13,934 nucleotides of DNA from Fibrobacterales bacterium. Lineage in GTDB: Bacteria; Fibrobacterota; Fibrobacteria; Fibrobacterales; Fibrobacteraceae. A program made the position numbers and the translations under genes. The stretch covers positions 1 through 13,934 of the forward strand of contig BNUP01000051.1 in NCBI GenBank assembly GCA_025997455.1. Direction: 5' to 3'. Shown piece by piece: positions 1 to 6,420 of this stretch. Numbering within the stretch: the stretch's first letter is position 1; every line of letters begins with the position of its first letter. The notes beneath the pieces were generated by a model, which saw nothing but the letters and a program-made list of their open reading frames with translations, was not told where the DNA came from and searched no databases.

Positions 1-256
1 AGGCGTTTCTGGCGGTTATACGCTTGCTAAAAATCCAAATCAAATTATTGTGGGCGATGTTCTCCGCGTGCTCGAAGGCGATATGCTCGTGCTCGACCCT
101 CCCTTAGACGCCGTTTTGCAAACTAAATTTCACAATTGCATTCGTGCCGCAGTTTTTGACAAGATAAACGAGAAAATTTCAGAAGTGATAGACAAGAAGA
201 CTCTCGCCTCGCTCGTCGGGATTAACGAGACCGATGAGTATATGTATTTTATTTAA
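1..256 (+). CDS. Rrf2-family transcriptional regulator, 3' part only
   Basis: The open frame runs from base 2 to the TAA at 254-256, and the gene begins left of the window. The visible 84 residues open with GVSGGYTLAKNPNQIIVGDV followed by LRVLEG. This is the hallmark of the Rrf2 family: the wing of the winged helix (GGY-L) followed by the I-GDV-R-LEG dimerisation-helix start. The tail (V-DKINEKISEVIDKKTLASLV) matches the usual Rrf2 C-terminal helix. Family members are DNA-binding repressors or activators, often sensing iron-sulfur status, redox or cysteine metabolism. Only one Cys is visible after the LEG motif, so the three-cysteine cluster that binds the [2Fe-2S] centre in IscR is not present, and an IscR-like sensor is unlikely. 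An internal ATG at 50 is not the true start because the family motif begins upstream of it. Its target genes cannot be told from this end. Confidence 0.85.
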   Translation, partial: GVSGGYTLAKNPNQIIVGDVLRVLEGDMLVLDPPLDAVLQTKFHNCIRAAVFDKINEKISEVIDKKTLASLVGINETDEYMYFI

Positions 257-274
257 GTAGCCATTCCTTCGTTT

Positions 275-300
275 AGATTCCCGCCTTCGCGGGAATGACG
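275..300. repeat. Dispersed palindromic element, copy 1
   Basis: A perfect 8-bp stem ATTCCCGC/GCGGGAAT (277-284 and 289-296) with a CTTC loop, flanked by AG and GACG. It lies in the 78-bp gap between the convergent rrf2-like gene and the chemoreceptor gene. A second copy with two C/T differences lies inside the helicase gene at 12792-12817. Neither side has a T-run, so it is a poor intrinsic terminator by itself, though it could slow transcription from either gene. Elements with this core are common dispersed intergenic palindromes in several bacterial groups. Confidence 0.85.
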
Positions 301-334
301 GGGGAGGTTATAGCGGGCAGAACCCCCCAAAAAA

Positions 335-2548
335 CTAAACCTTAAATTTCTCAATGGTCTTTTTCATTCCGATTGAAATTTTCGATAAATCAATCGCAAA
401 CTGCTCCACCTTTGCCGCATCCGTCGCACTGTCTTTTGCAACCTGCGAAACCGAAACCACATTTTGCGAAACATTGGTCGCGCCTTTAGCCGCCTCACCC
501 GCGTTCCGTGCCACATCGTTTGCGCCTTTGGCAACTTCGTTTATAGCCATTGAAACTCGTCTTGCGCCAATGCCCGCCTGATCCACATTCTTTGCAATTT
601 CGTTGTTTGCCCTCGTTTGCTCATCCGTGTTTGTCATAATTAAACCAACGGAATGATTTATCTCTTCAATGGTTCGAGTAACCGAGTTTATAACACCGAG
701 TGCATTGGATACGCCTTTTTGAACGCTTGATATTTTCTCTGCAATATTGTCCGCGCTCACCGAACTCTGATTTGCCAACTCTTTAATTTCACCTGCAACC
801 ACGGCAAAACCCTTACCTGCCTCTCCCGCACTTGCCGCCTCAATGGTTGCATTCAATGCGAGAAGATTAGTTTTATCCGCGATTTTTTTGATGACATCGG
901 TAACCTCTTCAATTTCCGTTGTCGATAATTTAAGATTTTCCATACTTGCACTTTCGTTTTCGGTTTTTATGCTCGCAACCTGCGCCGTATGTTTTACCTC
1001 GGCTATTGCATTTGCAATTTTTGTCGCCGCTCCCGAAATTACCTTTAATGTGCCGGAAATATTGTCCATATTCACGGTCATCTCTTCTGCGGCACTCGCC
1101 ACTTCGTTGGCATTTGCACTTGCTTCCTCAGCACCGCTTGCCATTGCATTTATATTAACTGCCATCTGTTCGGTTGTGCTCGCTACGGTGTTGCTCTGAT
1201 TAACGGTTTCTTCCGAACCGCCCGCAAGACGGATACTCGCATCTGTCAAATGTTTTGATGAATCCGCAAGGGTTTCGCTGTCGTTATGAACATTCTTTAT
1301 GAAATTGTGCAGAATTTCAATTAAAGAATTGAAACTGCGGCTTATGTCTCCAACTTCGTCTTTGCCGCTTGCATTTAAGCGGAGGGTTAAATCGCCCTTC
1401 TCTATTTTGTCGAATACTTTCACTGCAATTTTAAGAGGTTTTAGCATTATGTTAGACACAATAAAAATCAACAAGCCGGAACCGAGCAAAAGAATAATTG
1501 CGAGAGTCCCAATATTCCTCATAAGCACTATGAGTGAGTTATCCAAATTGTCCTTAATTTGATTAGCCACAGATTCCAATTCTTTTTTCGGCATTGAAAC
1601 GCCAATCACCCAATCCCAAGGTGCATAATAAACCTCAGCCGACACCAAAGGATACTCCTCACCTTTCCCGGTTCTGTAATTCACCTGCACTATGCCAATG
1701 GAATCCTCAGGCAGCGCCAAAGCAAAATCCACCAACTGCTCCATATATCTTTCGCCTTTTGAATTTGCCTCATCTATCACCATTTTTCCGTCTCTAATTC
1801 CGTTCATCGAAATTGTAAATAAACCGCGCTGTGTTCCTTTTGCACCGATTGCATAAACTTTTCCCGATTTACCGTAACGAACATCGCGTAACTGATTTAT
1901 AAATTCCGCCATATCTTGCGGTAAAGACCCGGCAAACAGCATTCCCACAACCTTTCCGCCTTCAATAACGGGCTTGTAAACCGCATTAACCCAAGTTCCG
2001 AGAACATTAGCCCTGCCCTCGTATATTTTACCCGAAAGCACGGTTTTTATAATTTGATTGGGCGATCCATCGGCGGTAGTCGCAGATATATCGGTATTAA
2101 CCGCTCGTTTTCCCCCGTTTATAATACTTGTTTGAATGCGTTTCATTGTTCCCTTATCGTCCATTCTCTTAAAAATTGTGGTATACACATTTTGAATTTT
2201 TGTGACATCATCTACCAAGGGCTGGCGGGTTGCACTATCTGAATTTATGGGTGCGTTCCAATTTACTCCCCCTGCTCTCGCAATTGAACTTTCCAAAAAG
2301 TCAATGCTCGAATGTAAGATGTCGTTAAGTTCATTATCATAAATTTTTACCGCGTTCAGCGAACTTCGGGCTATTGTTTGCATATTCTCGTAAGACATTC
2401 GTTCGATTTCATCTGCGCTCTTTTGAACGATAATTTCCGTTTCTCCTTCAAAACGGTAGAGCATAAAGATAGTTACGGCAAGCACGAGTATCACCGAGGC
2501 GATAGACATTACCGTCACCTTAAACGATAGGGAATGGAGAGTTTTCAT
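335..2548 (-). CDS. Methyl-accepting chemotaxis protein with periplasmic Cache sensor
   Basis: A membrane chemoreceptor (737 aa from the ATG at 2548) that would signal to CheA/CheW and bias flagellar or gliding/pilus motility. Domains in order: transmembrane helix 1 (about residues 11-31); a large periplasmic Cache-type sensor (about 35-325) with VLGTWVNAVYKPVIEGGKVV-type and WDWVIGVSMP segments as in Cache_3-Cache_2/sCache_2; transmembrane helix 2 (345-368); HAMP (about 369-420, MLKPL through DEVGDISRSFNSLI); and a cytoplasmic signalling coiled coil (about 440-737). The hairpin tip, around residues 561-595, reads NLLALNATIEAASAGEAGKG. No C-terminal CheR/CheB-docking pentapeptide is present; the protein ends EKFKV. 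The ligand is unknown. The frame stays open upstream to an ATG at 2626, but that extension lies in dispersed repeats and is proline-rich, so 2548 is preferred. The start has no good Shine-Dalgarno; a later ATG at 2509, preceded by AAGGTGA, would begin right at the first membrane helix. Confidence 0.93.
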   Translation of the reverse strand: MKTLHSLSFKVTVMSIASVILVLAVTIFMLYRFEGETEIIVQKSADEIERMSYENMQTIARSSLNAVKIYDNELNDILHSSIDFLESSIARAGGVNWNAPINSDSATRQPLVDDVTKIQNVYTTIFKRMDDKGTMKRIQTSIINGGKRAVNTDISATTADGSPNQIIKTVLSGKIYEGRANVLGTWVNAVYKPVIEGGKVVGMLFAGSLPQDMAEFINQLRDVRYGKSGKVYAIGAKGTQRGLFTISMNGIRDGKMVIDEANSKGERYMEQLVDFALALPEDSIGIVQVNYRTGKGEEYPLVSAEVYYAPWDWVIGVSMPKKELESVANQIKDNLDNSLIVLMRNIGTLAIILLLGSGLLIFIVSNIMLKPLKIAVKVFDKIEKGDLTLRLNASGKDEVGDISRSFNSLIEILHNFIKNVHNDSETLADSSKHLTDASIRLAGGSEETVNQSNTVASTTEQMAVNINAMASGAEEASANANEVASAAEEMTVNMDNISGTLKVISGAATKIANAIAEVKHTAQVASIKTENESASMENLKLSTTEIEEVTDVIKKIADKTNLLALNATIEAASAGEAGKGFAVVAGEIKELANQSSVSADNIAEKISSVQKGVSNALGVINSVTRTIEEINHSVGLIMTNTDEQTRANNEIAKNVDQAGIGARRVSMAINEVAKGANDVARNAGEAAKGATNVSQNVVSVSQVAKDSATDAAKVEQFAIDLSKISIGMKKTIEKFKV

Positions 2549-2570
2549 AAGGAGGGAAGGTAGAAAAGAG

Positions 2571-2598
2571 TTGATAGTGTAAAGTTGAAAGTGTAAAG
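2571..2598. repeat. 14-bp tandem duplication
   Basis: TTGATAGTGTAAAG (2571-2584) is followed directly by TTGAAAGTGTAAAG (2585-2598), with one mismatch. It sits just upstream of the chemoreceptor start, in its presumed leader. It may be a slippage product or a fragment of a larger dispersed repeat. Confidence 0.85.
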
Positions 2599-2617
2599 TG
2601 GGGGGATGGGATTGTAG

Positions 2618-2637
2618 GGGCGGCATTTATGCCGCCC
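2618..2637. repeat. GGGCGGCAT palindrome
   Basis: A 9-bp perfect inverted repeat, GGGCGGCAT (2618-2626) and ATGCCGCCC (2629-2637), with a two-base centre. Together with the flanking TAGGG and the GGGCGAACACA run on the minus strand (within 2644-2660), it has the look of a dispersed intergenic palindrome family. It is not followed by a T-tract, so it is not scored as a terminator. Confidence 0.8.
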
Positions 2638-2709
2638 AAAAATCGTGTGTGTTCGCCCTTTTGCTTTTGCCATTGCAGGCGGCGGGATGAGGGGGTAGCG
2701 GAAAACGCA

Positions 2710-2776
2710 CCCGACATTTCGATTGCGTTCAAGTGACCGTGTCGGGCGCGGTTGGAGCGAGGGGGAGGCTTCCCCC
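2710..2776. repeat. Two GC-rich inverted repeats upstream of the metalloprotein gene
   Basis: The first pair is CCCGACA (2710-2716) with TGTCGGG (2740-2746), 23 bases apart. The second is a compact hairpin, GGGGGA (2761-2766), loop GGCT, TCCCCC (2771-2776), followed by ACAAAAAAATC. On the plus strand the second hairpin plus A-run is not a terminator. Read on the minus strand it is preceded, not followed, by the T-run. Both lie within 115 bp upstream of the start at 2823 and may shape its leader RNA or simply be dispersed repeats. Confidence 0.65.
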
Positions 2777-2822
2777 ACAAAAAAATCAGTCAGTTTTGGG
2801 AGCGGGGAGCGTCTAAGGGTGT

Positions 2823-4901
2823 ATGGAAGAGAAATTACCGCTTTGGATGCTTGCACTAAAGGCAAATCCCGAATCTTTTGGGGTGATGCCCGCCGATTTT
2901 GTGTCGAGTTCAGTTACTTGGCAAGATGCGGAGAAGGCGGAGAAAATCGTTCAAAAATCCAAATCTGAACGGCAAACGCTAAAGTATGTGACGCTCGGCG
3001 AGTTATGTGCGGGTGTTCAATTTTTGGAGGGCTTGGCGACCGCGTTTTATTTTTGGAAAAAGAATGAGGGTGAGAAAATTTTTTTGAGAGGCGGGGAATT
3101 TTCGGTTGAACTTGCAAAGGCGATTTTTGTACGAAGTGAGGAGAGGTGGGTCTCGGCTTGCGAAAAATTCGGGGATAAAAATTATTTTGAAAAGTGTTTG
3201 AAGGAGTTGGAAGATCAGGGGTTCGCCACCGATACCGTCGCTGCCGAAGGAAATTTGTTGAGCGGAGAATCGTGGCAAATTTTATATAAAACGGTGTTGT
3301 TGCTCGCAGAGGAATACTTGCAAACAAAGGGCGATTTGCCGATTATAGATTGCGATTCTGCACTTGCAAAAACGGATGAAAATTTTTCTCTCGTTCCCGT
3401 AAAAGTTGTTCCCTGTTCAAGTGATTTTTTGGCGGTCGGCTCGGAATTTTTTAACTTTTTGTGTAAAAATTTTCCATGCAATAATTCGGTTTATGAATTG
3501 CAGCAATTTCTCTCAAAAATTTATGATGAATATATTTGTGAAAATTTAGATTGGCTGCACAGAGCCGTTATTTCGGGGACTTTGCCGTATCCGAATTTTA
3601 TGGGCACGGGTATAATGGAGGCGAATAAACTCGGTGCATATAAAGATAAAAAAATATACCTAAATCATCGCCTTGCACTTAATGCTCTGCACTCTCCGCA
3701 CGGCAGGTTTCTTTTGTTGATGACGATGCTCCACGAATACGGGCATTTTTTAGACGATATATTGTGTGAGCACGCGGGTATTTCCCGTGATAGTGAGGGG
3801 GAAGAGGGAAGTTGTTTTGCAAATAAATTTTTAGAATATGCCTCTGCAAATTTATACGACACGGATTTTCCCTTTGCCGATTTCAACGCACCCGACCCCG
3901 AAGGCGATGACCAAAGATTTTCTCTTTCAATTTCCGACTTCACTTATGAACAGAGAAAAGCGGTTTGCAGTTATTTTGAATTTAGTGAAAATTTGGAGAA
4001 CGGAACACTAACGATTCCGAACGGTGATATTGTTGATGATGCGGAGTTTTTTGGTTGGCAAAATGCATCTAATTTTATCAGTTCTACGCATCAAAATCTC
4101 ACTAAGGCGGGTGCAAAATTTGCCGAAATAAAATGGACAACAGAACTGAATGACGGAAGTATATGGTGTGATTTTCCTTCCGAAGATGATTTGGAAGTAG
4201 CCGTTGCAAATATGGGTTTGTTTTTTGGATTGGGGAGAGAGAAAAATGAAAAATATAAAACCGATGTTATATATAAAAGTCATTTTGGAGAAAAACAAAT
4301 TTGGCATTCAATGTGCCCAAAATTGGCGAAAGTTCCGACTAATGCGGAGGTAAAAAATCTTATTTTGAATGAATTGGAGATGTTGTATAACTCTGCGATG
4401 AACTATAAGAAAAAGGGAGATACAAAGCACAGTCATTTTGAAATCGGGAAATTATGCCACACTTTGCAAGATAGTTTTGTTTTGGCTCATTGTTGGCGTA
4501 GGTATGCGGGAGACCATAAATTTTTACAGGAAGAAAAGGAAATTAGCATAGAAAATCACGGGAAAATTTGGACTTTTCAGGATTATGCGGAACAAGACGG
4601 AAATTTTCACGCAATAGCCGATGCACCAAAACAAAAAGGCACTCAAACCATAGGCTACAAAAGTGCAGAAGAGGCGACAAAGCAAATTTTGTTCAGATAT
4701 TCGCAAAATTTGGAATGGAATGGCAGAAATTCGGCATTGAGTTCGCCAAAGGAATACCTGAACAACCAATATGCAATTTGCGAAGGCAGGGAAAATTTAC
4801 CGAGCGGAGGAAGTCATCCGTTGTTCAAAAATAATAGTAAATTTACGATTGATGCAGTGAGGGCGGTTATGTTTGATTTTAGTTTGGTAATCACTGATTA
4901 A
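2823..4901 (+). CDS. Large protein with HExxH and phospholipase C-like zinc-site motifs
   Basis: A 692-aa protein that I do not recognise as a named gene. Residues 304-308 read HEYGH inside LLMTMLHEYGHFLDDIL, a zincin metal-binding helix; acidic residues at 327-328 (EEGSCFANKF) could give the third ligand as in gluzincins. A separate region, about 530-605, contains H538-x3-G-x3-H546-T-L-Q-D550-S-F-V-L-A-H556, then H596-x3-D600. The H-x3-D-x5-H spacing is that of the zinc ligands in bacterial phospholipase C and resembles the S1/P1 nuclease fold. The first 200 residues are helical-looking with no clear domain. There is no signal peptide or membrane segment, so it is cytosolic or exported by a leaderless route. 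ATG 2823 is preceded by AAGGG at a plausible distance. Two hydrolase-like metal sites in one leaderless protein resemble contact-dependent or type VI effectors, but no secretion gene is adjacent and this role is only a guess. An inverted repeat overlaps its stop. Confidence 0.8.
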   Translation: MEEKLPLWMLALKANPESFGVMPADFVSSSVTWQDAEKAEKIVQKSKSERQTLKYVTLGELCAGVQFLEGLATAFYFWKKNEGEKIFLRGGEFSVELAKAIFVRSEERWVSACEKFGDKNYFEKCLKELEDQGFATDTVAAEGNLLSGESWQILYKTVLLLAEEYLQTKGDLPIIDCDSALAKTDENFSLVPVKVVPCSSDFLAVGSEFFNFLCKNFPCNNSVYELQQFLSKIYDEYICENLDWLHRAVISGTLPYPNFMGTGIMEANKLGAYKDKKIYLNHRLALNALHSPHGRFLLLMTMLHEYGHFLDDILCEHAGISRDSEGEEGSCFANKFLEYASANLYDTDFPFADFNAPDPEGDDQRFSLSISDFTYEQRKAVCSYFEFSENLENGTLTIPNGDIVDDAEFFGWQNASNFISSTHQNLTKAGAKFAEIKWTTELNDGSIWCDFPSEDDLEVAVANMGLFFGLGREKNEKYKTDVIYKSHFGEKQIWHSMCPKLAKVPTNAEVKNLILNELEMLYNSAMNYKKKGDTKHSHFEIGKLCHTLQDSFVLAHCWRRYAGDHKFLQEEKEISIENHGKIWTFQDYAEQDGNFHAIADAPKQKGTQTIGYKSAEEATKQILFRYSQNLEWNGRNSALSSPKEYLNNQYAICEGRENLPSGGSHPLFKNNSKFTIDAVRAVMFDFSLVITD

Positions 4902-4932
4902 CTCGATAAGAGGTAGTCAGTGATTACCAAAC
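4882..4932. repeat. Long inverted repeat spanning a stop codon
   Basis: A perfect 16-bp inverted repeat: GTTTGGTAATCACTGA (4882-4897) and TCAGTGATTACCAAAC (4917-4932). Counting one G-T wobble, the stem extends to 19 bp (4882-4900 with 4914-4932) and a 13-base loop. The left arm encodes the last residues (SLVITD) and reaches the TAA at 4899-4901 of the metalloprotein gene. The RNA hairpin would be very stable. There is no T-run after the right arm (CGACACGGG follows), so it is not a textbook Rho-independent terminator; an RNA 3'-end protector or processing hairpin would fit. Confidence 0.85.
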
Positions 4933-5081
4933 GACACGGGCAACCCGTATTTTATGCAAATTTAAGTGGTTGCCGTCGGCTCTAAAAACTTCTCGTTTAT
5001 TGATACAATGATTAGAGTTTTTAGAGCATTTATCATAAAAATTGTGGGGGAGTGAATTACTGCTGTCTGGCAACCGTGCGT
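4902..5081. other. Convergent intergenic region with hairpins
   Basis: A gene-free gap between two genes that converge on it. It holds the right arm of the 4882-4932 inverted repeat, a small hairpin ACGGG-CAA-CCCGT (4936-4948) followed by ATTTTATG that is a weak terminator candidate for the plus-strand gene, and an 11-bp inverted repeat at 4979-5027. I see no tRNA, no CRISPR repeat and no open frame worth calling. A small structured RNA cannot be excluded. Confidence 0.6.
4979..5027. repeat. 11-bp inverted repeat with 27-base spacer
   Basis: GCTCTAAAAAC (4979-4989) and GTTTTTAGAGC (5017-5027) are exact reverse complements. The spacer contains a minor palindrome, ATTGATACAAT (4999-5009). It is placed mid-gap between convergent genes, so it might act as a two-way transcription barrier, but neither side has a T-run directly after the stem. 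Confidence 0.75.
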
Positions 5082-5588
5082 TTATTGCGTTGAAGTGCTG
5101 TCGCCGTTAGTTTGGGTTTCGTTGCCATTCCCGTTTGTTTGGTCTGTGGCTTTATTTTCTGATTTATTTTCCGCGAAGGCGGGGTAGATACGGGATTTTA
5201 ATTCTTCGAGAATTTTTGAGACAAGCAGTTTTTGAGTGGAGATTCTCTGTTGTGCAGGCATTGGAGATGTTTGGCATTCTATTATTCCGCAGTAGCCCGT
5301 GAGCAAAGAGGTATCTGCTTTGAGAGTGCCTTTTATTTTTTCATTAAGGACATAATCGGCGGTTAATGAGATTTCTCTTTCGCCCAAGAAAAATGCAATT
5401 CCGTATCGGCTGTGTTCATCTTTTGCAGTTTGAAATTTTACGGTTAGCGTTGCGGTATCCGGGACTTGCAATATTCGGTCGGATTCATTTTTGATAAAAT
5501 CAGAAATTTCGGCGTTGCCTGCGGTTTCTATTGTGACGGTTGCATTTGCTAACGCAAAGGCGAAAAGTGCAATGGCGAGAGTTTTCAT
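5082..5588 (-). CDS. Exported hypothetical protein with Asn/Thr-rich tail
   Basis: A 168-aa protein of no family I recognise. It opens MKTLAIALFAFALANA, a short Sec signal peptide with an A-N-A cleavage site before Thr17, so it is most likely periplasmic. The mature part (17-140) looks like mixed beta/alpha and contains two cysteines, C100 and C105 (YCGIIEC), which could form a disulfide. The last 28 residues (NKSENKATDQTNGNGNETQT onward) are low-complexity and hydrophilic. Its ATG overlaps the TGA of the upstream minus-strand gene in an ATGA arrangement (5585-5588), which implies translational coupling and a shared transcript. The neighbouring LEA14-like lipoprotein also faces the cell envelope, so an envelope role is plausible but not shown. 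Confidence 0.8.
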   Translation of the reverse strand: MKTLAIALFAFALANATVTIETAGNAEISDFIKNESDRILQVPDTATLTVKFQTAKDEHSRYGIAFFLGEREISLTADYVLNEKIKGTLKADTSLLTGYCGIIECQTSPMPAQQRISTQKLLVSKILEELKSRIYPAFAENKSENKATDQTNGNGNETQTNGDSTSTQ

Positions 5589-5890
5589 AGAACTTTATCC
5601 AAAATTGCGGCGATGCTTGGGTTTACTGGAATTTTTGCATTGCGGTCGCTTTCAAACCAAATTTTTGCGACCTCGTTTATCCATTCGCGGGGGGAAGTCA
5701 GTTTTTGAATGCAGAATAATTTTTTGTCGTTGCCTTGTTCCCATTTGTAGTTTATCGTTATGTCTATCGGAGTAATTTCCCCGTTTAATTGCATTTGTAA
5801 ATTTATTACATTTGGCGAAGTGCTTATTTTTTGCACCTTGCCTATTCGTTTAACCGCAGGAATCTGATTTATGAAAAGTTCTTTGACCAT
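5585..5890 (-). CDS. Hypothetical protein, about 101 aa
   Basis: A small protein with no recognised family. From the ATG at 5890 it is 101 aa, with no signal peptide or membrane segment. It has alternating beta-like strands (NVINLQMQLNGEITPIDITI), then a basic/aromatic helical end (SPREWINEVAKIWFESDRN). It is the first gene of a coupled pair with the exported protein at 5082-5588 (ATGA overlap). The frame is open to another ATG at 5992, but that longer form would run 122 bp antisense through the lipoprotein gene, so the shorter start was chosen. Even so, its 5' end overlaps the divergent lipoprotein start (5871) by 20 bp, and no Shine-Dalgarno precedes it, so the start may lie further in (for example the GTG at 5834). 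Confidence 0.65.
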   Translation of the reverse strand: MVKELFINQIPAVKRIGKVQKISTSPNVINLQMQLNGEITPIDITINYKWEQGNDKKLFCIQKLTSPREWINEVAKIWFESDRNAKIPVNPSIAAILDKVL

Positions 5891-6398
5891 AAAAGCAAAA
5901 ATAGCAATTTTCACGAGCCTTGTGTTGGTATTTGTGATTGCTTTGGCATCGTGCTCAATTTCGCGGAAGGTGCAAACCGCCAATATTATCAAAAAATGCG
6001 AGTTTTCTTTTCAGCGAGCCTCAATTGATTCTATTGTGGGCGATTCTCTCAAGTTCAGCATATTTTTTAATGCAAAAAATAATAGCACGGATTCGTTATT
6101 TGTGCAAAAGTTGAACGGAATGGCTTATTTGGACTCGCTTTTTGAAATTCCCGTTTCGCTTTCCAAATCGCTTTGGCTTTCACCCGGAAATAATTCCGTG
6201 CAGTTTGGCGGAACCTTGCAGATGAATCTGTTTAAGTTGCTTGCACTGCCGAGCGTTAAGCAGTTCAAGATAGATGCTAAGGCAAACATCGCTCTTGAGC
6301 CTGAACAAGAGACCACAGAGATAAGTTTTAGCGAAACAAAAGAAATCCCTTCTGATATGGCAACTAAAATTATACGAAAAATAGTTTCGGGGCAGTAG
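5871..6398 (+). CDS. LEA14-like (LEA type 2 / WHy) lipoprotein
   Basis: A 175-aa protein with a type II signal peptide: basic MKSSLTIKAK, a hydrophobic stretch (11-24), then the lipobox L-A-S-C28, so it should be lipid-anchored at C28 in the envelope. The mature region FSFQRASIDSIVGDSLKFSI onward, ending near ALPSVKQFKIDAKANIAL, has the beta-strand pattern of the LEA type 2/WHy fold: a first strand F..ASIDSI, a middle FFNAKNNSTDSL in the place of the family's V.NPN, and a later strand of L.G. Such bacterial lipoproteins are widespread and of uncertain function, often linked to desiccation or envelope stress. The start has AGGA 8-9 bases upstream. It ends 22 bp before the cas9 ATG on the same strand, so transcription from it may run into the cas operon. 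Confidence 0.75.
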   Translation: MKSSLTIKAKIAIFTSLVLVFVIALASCSISRKVQTANIIKKCEFSFQRASIDSIVGDSLKFSIFFNAKNNSTDSLFVQKLNGMAYLDSLFEIPVSLSKSLWLSPGNNSVQFGGTLQMNLFKLLALPSVKQFKIDAKANIALEPEQETTEISFSETKEIPSDMATKIIRKIVSGQ

Positions 6399-6407
6399 GG
6401 GAGTGTT

Positions 6408-6415
6408 GGAAGGAG
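6408..6415 (+). promoter_or_regulatory. Ribosome binding site of cas9
   Basis: GGAAGGAG, ending 5 bases before the ATG at 6421, is the strongest Shine-Dalgarno in the window. It decides the cas9 start: the frame is open to a GTG at 6403, but that start would place this site inside the coding region and add six residues (MLEGEF) before the conserved MKKILGLDLG. Confidence 0.85.
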
Positions 6416-6420
6416 AATTT

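Larger units (their letters stand above)
2549..2822. other. Repeat-rich divergent intergenic region
   Basis: A 274-bp gap between the divergent chemoreceptor (-) and the 692-residue metalloprotein gene (+). It must carry any promoters for both, yet most of it is made of short repeats and palindromes listed separately: a 14-bp tandem pair, a GGGCGGCAT palindrome, a CCCGACA inverted pair and a GGGGGA/TCCCCC hairpin. It is visibly richer in G+C than the genes beside it. Open frames that cross it on the minus strand read as proline/arginine-rich repeat translation and are not treated as genes. No convincing -35/-10 pair was found by eye. Confidence 0.7.

Noticed and set aside
277..296. Palindrome as an intrinsic terminator for the rrf2-like gene or the chemoreceptor
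   Set aside because: There is no T-run after the stem on either strand, and the element recurs inside a coding region, so it is better described as a dispersed repeat.
2520..2865. Two overlapping minus-strand frames (86 and 106 codons) and the 26-codon upstream extension of the chemoreceptor
   Set aside because: They consist of translated intergenic repeats, rich in Pro, Arg and Ser, without ribosome sites or domains.
4902..5081. tracrRNA or a remnant CRISPR array in the convergent gap
   Set aside because: There is no repeat unit to pair with and no regularly spaced direct repeats; only inverted repeats are seen. The idea is kept as a low-interest check only.
6340..6420. A sigma-70-type promoter for cas9 near the TATACG at about 6371
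   Set aside because: No matching -35 element at a suitable distance; too weak to list.
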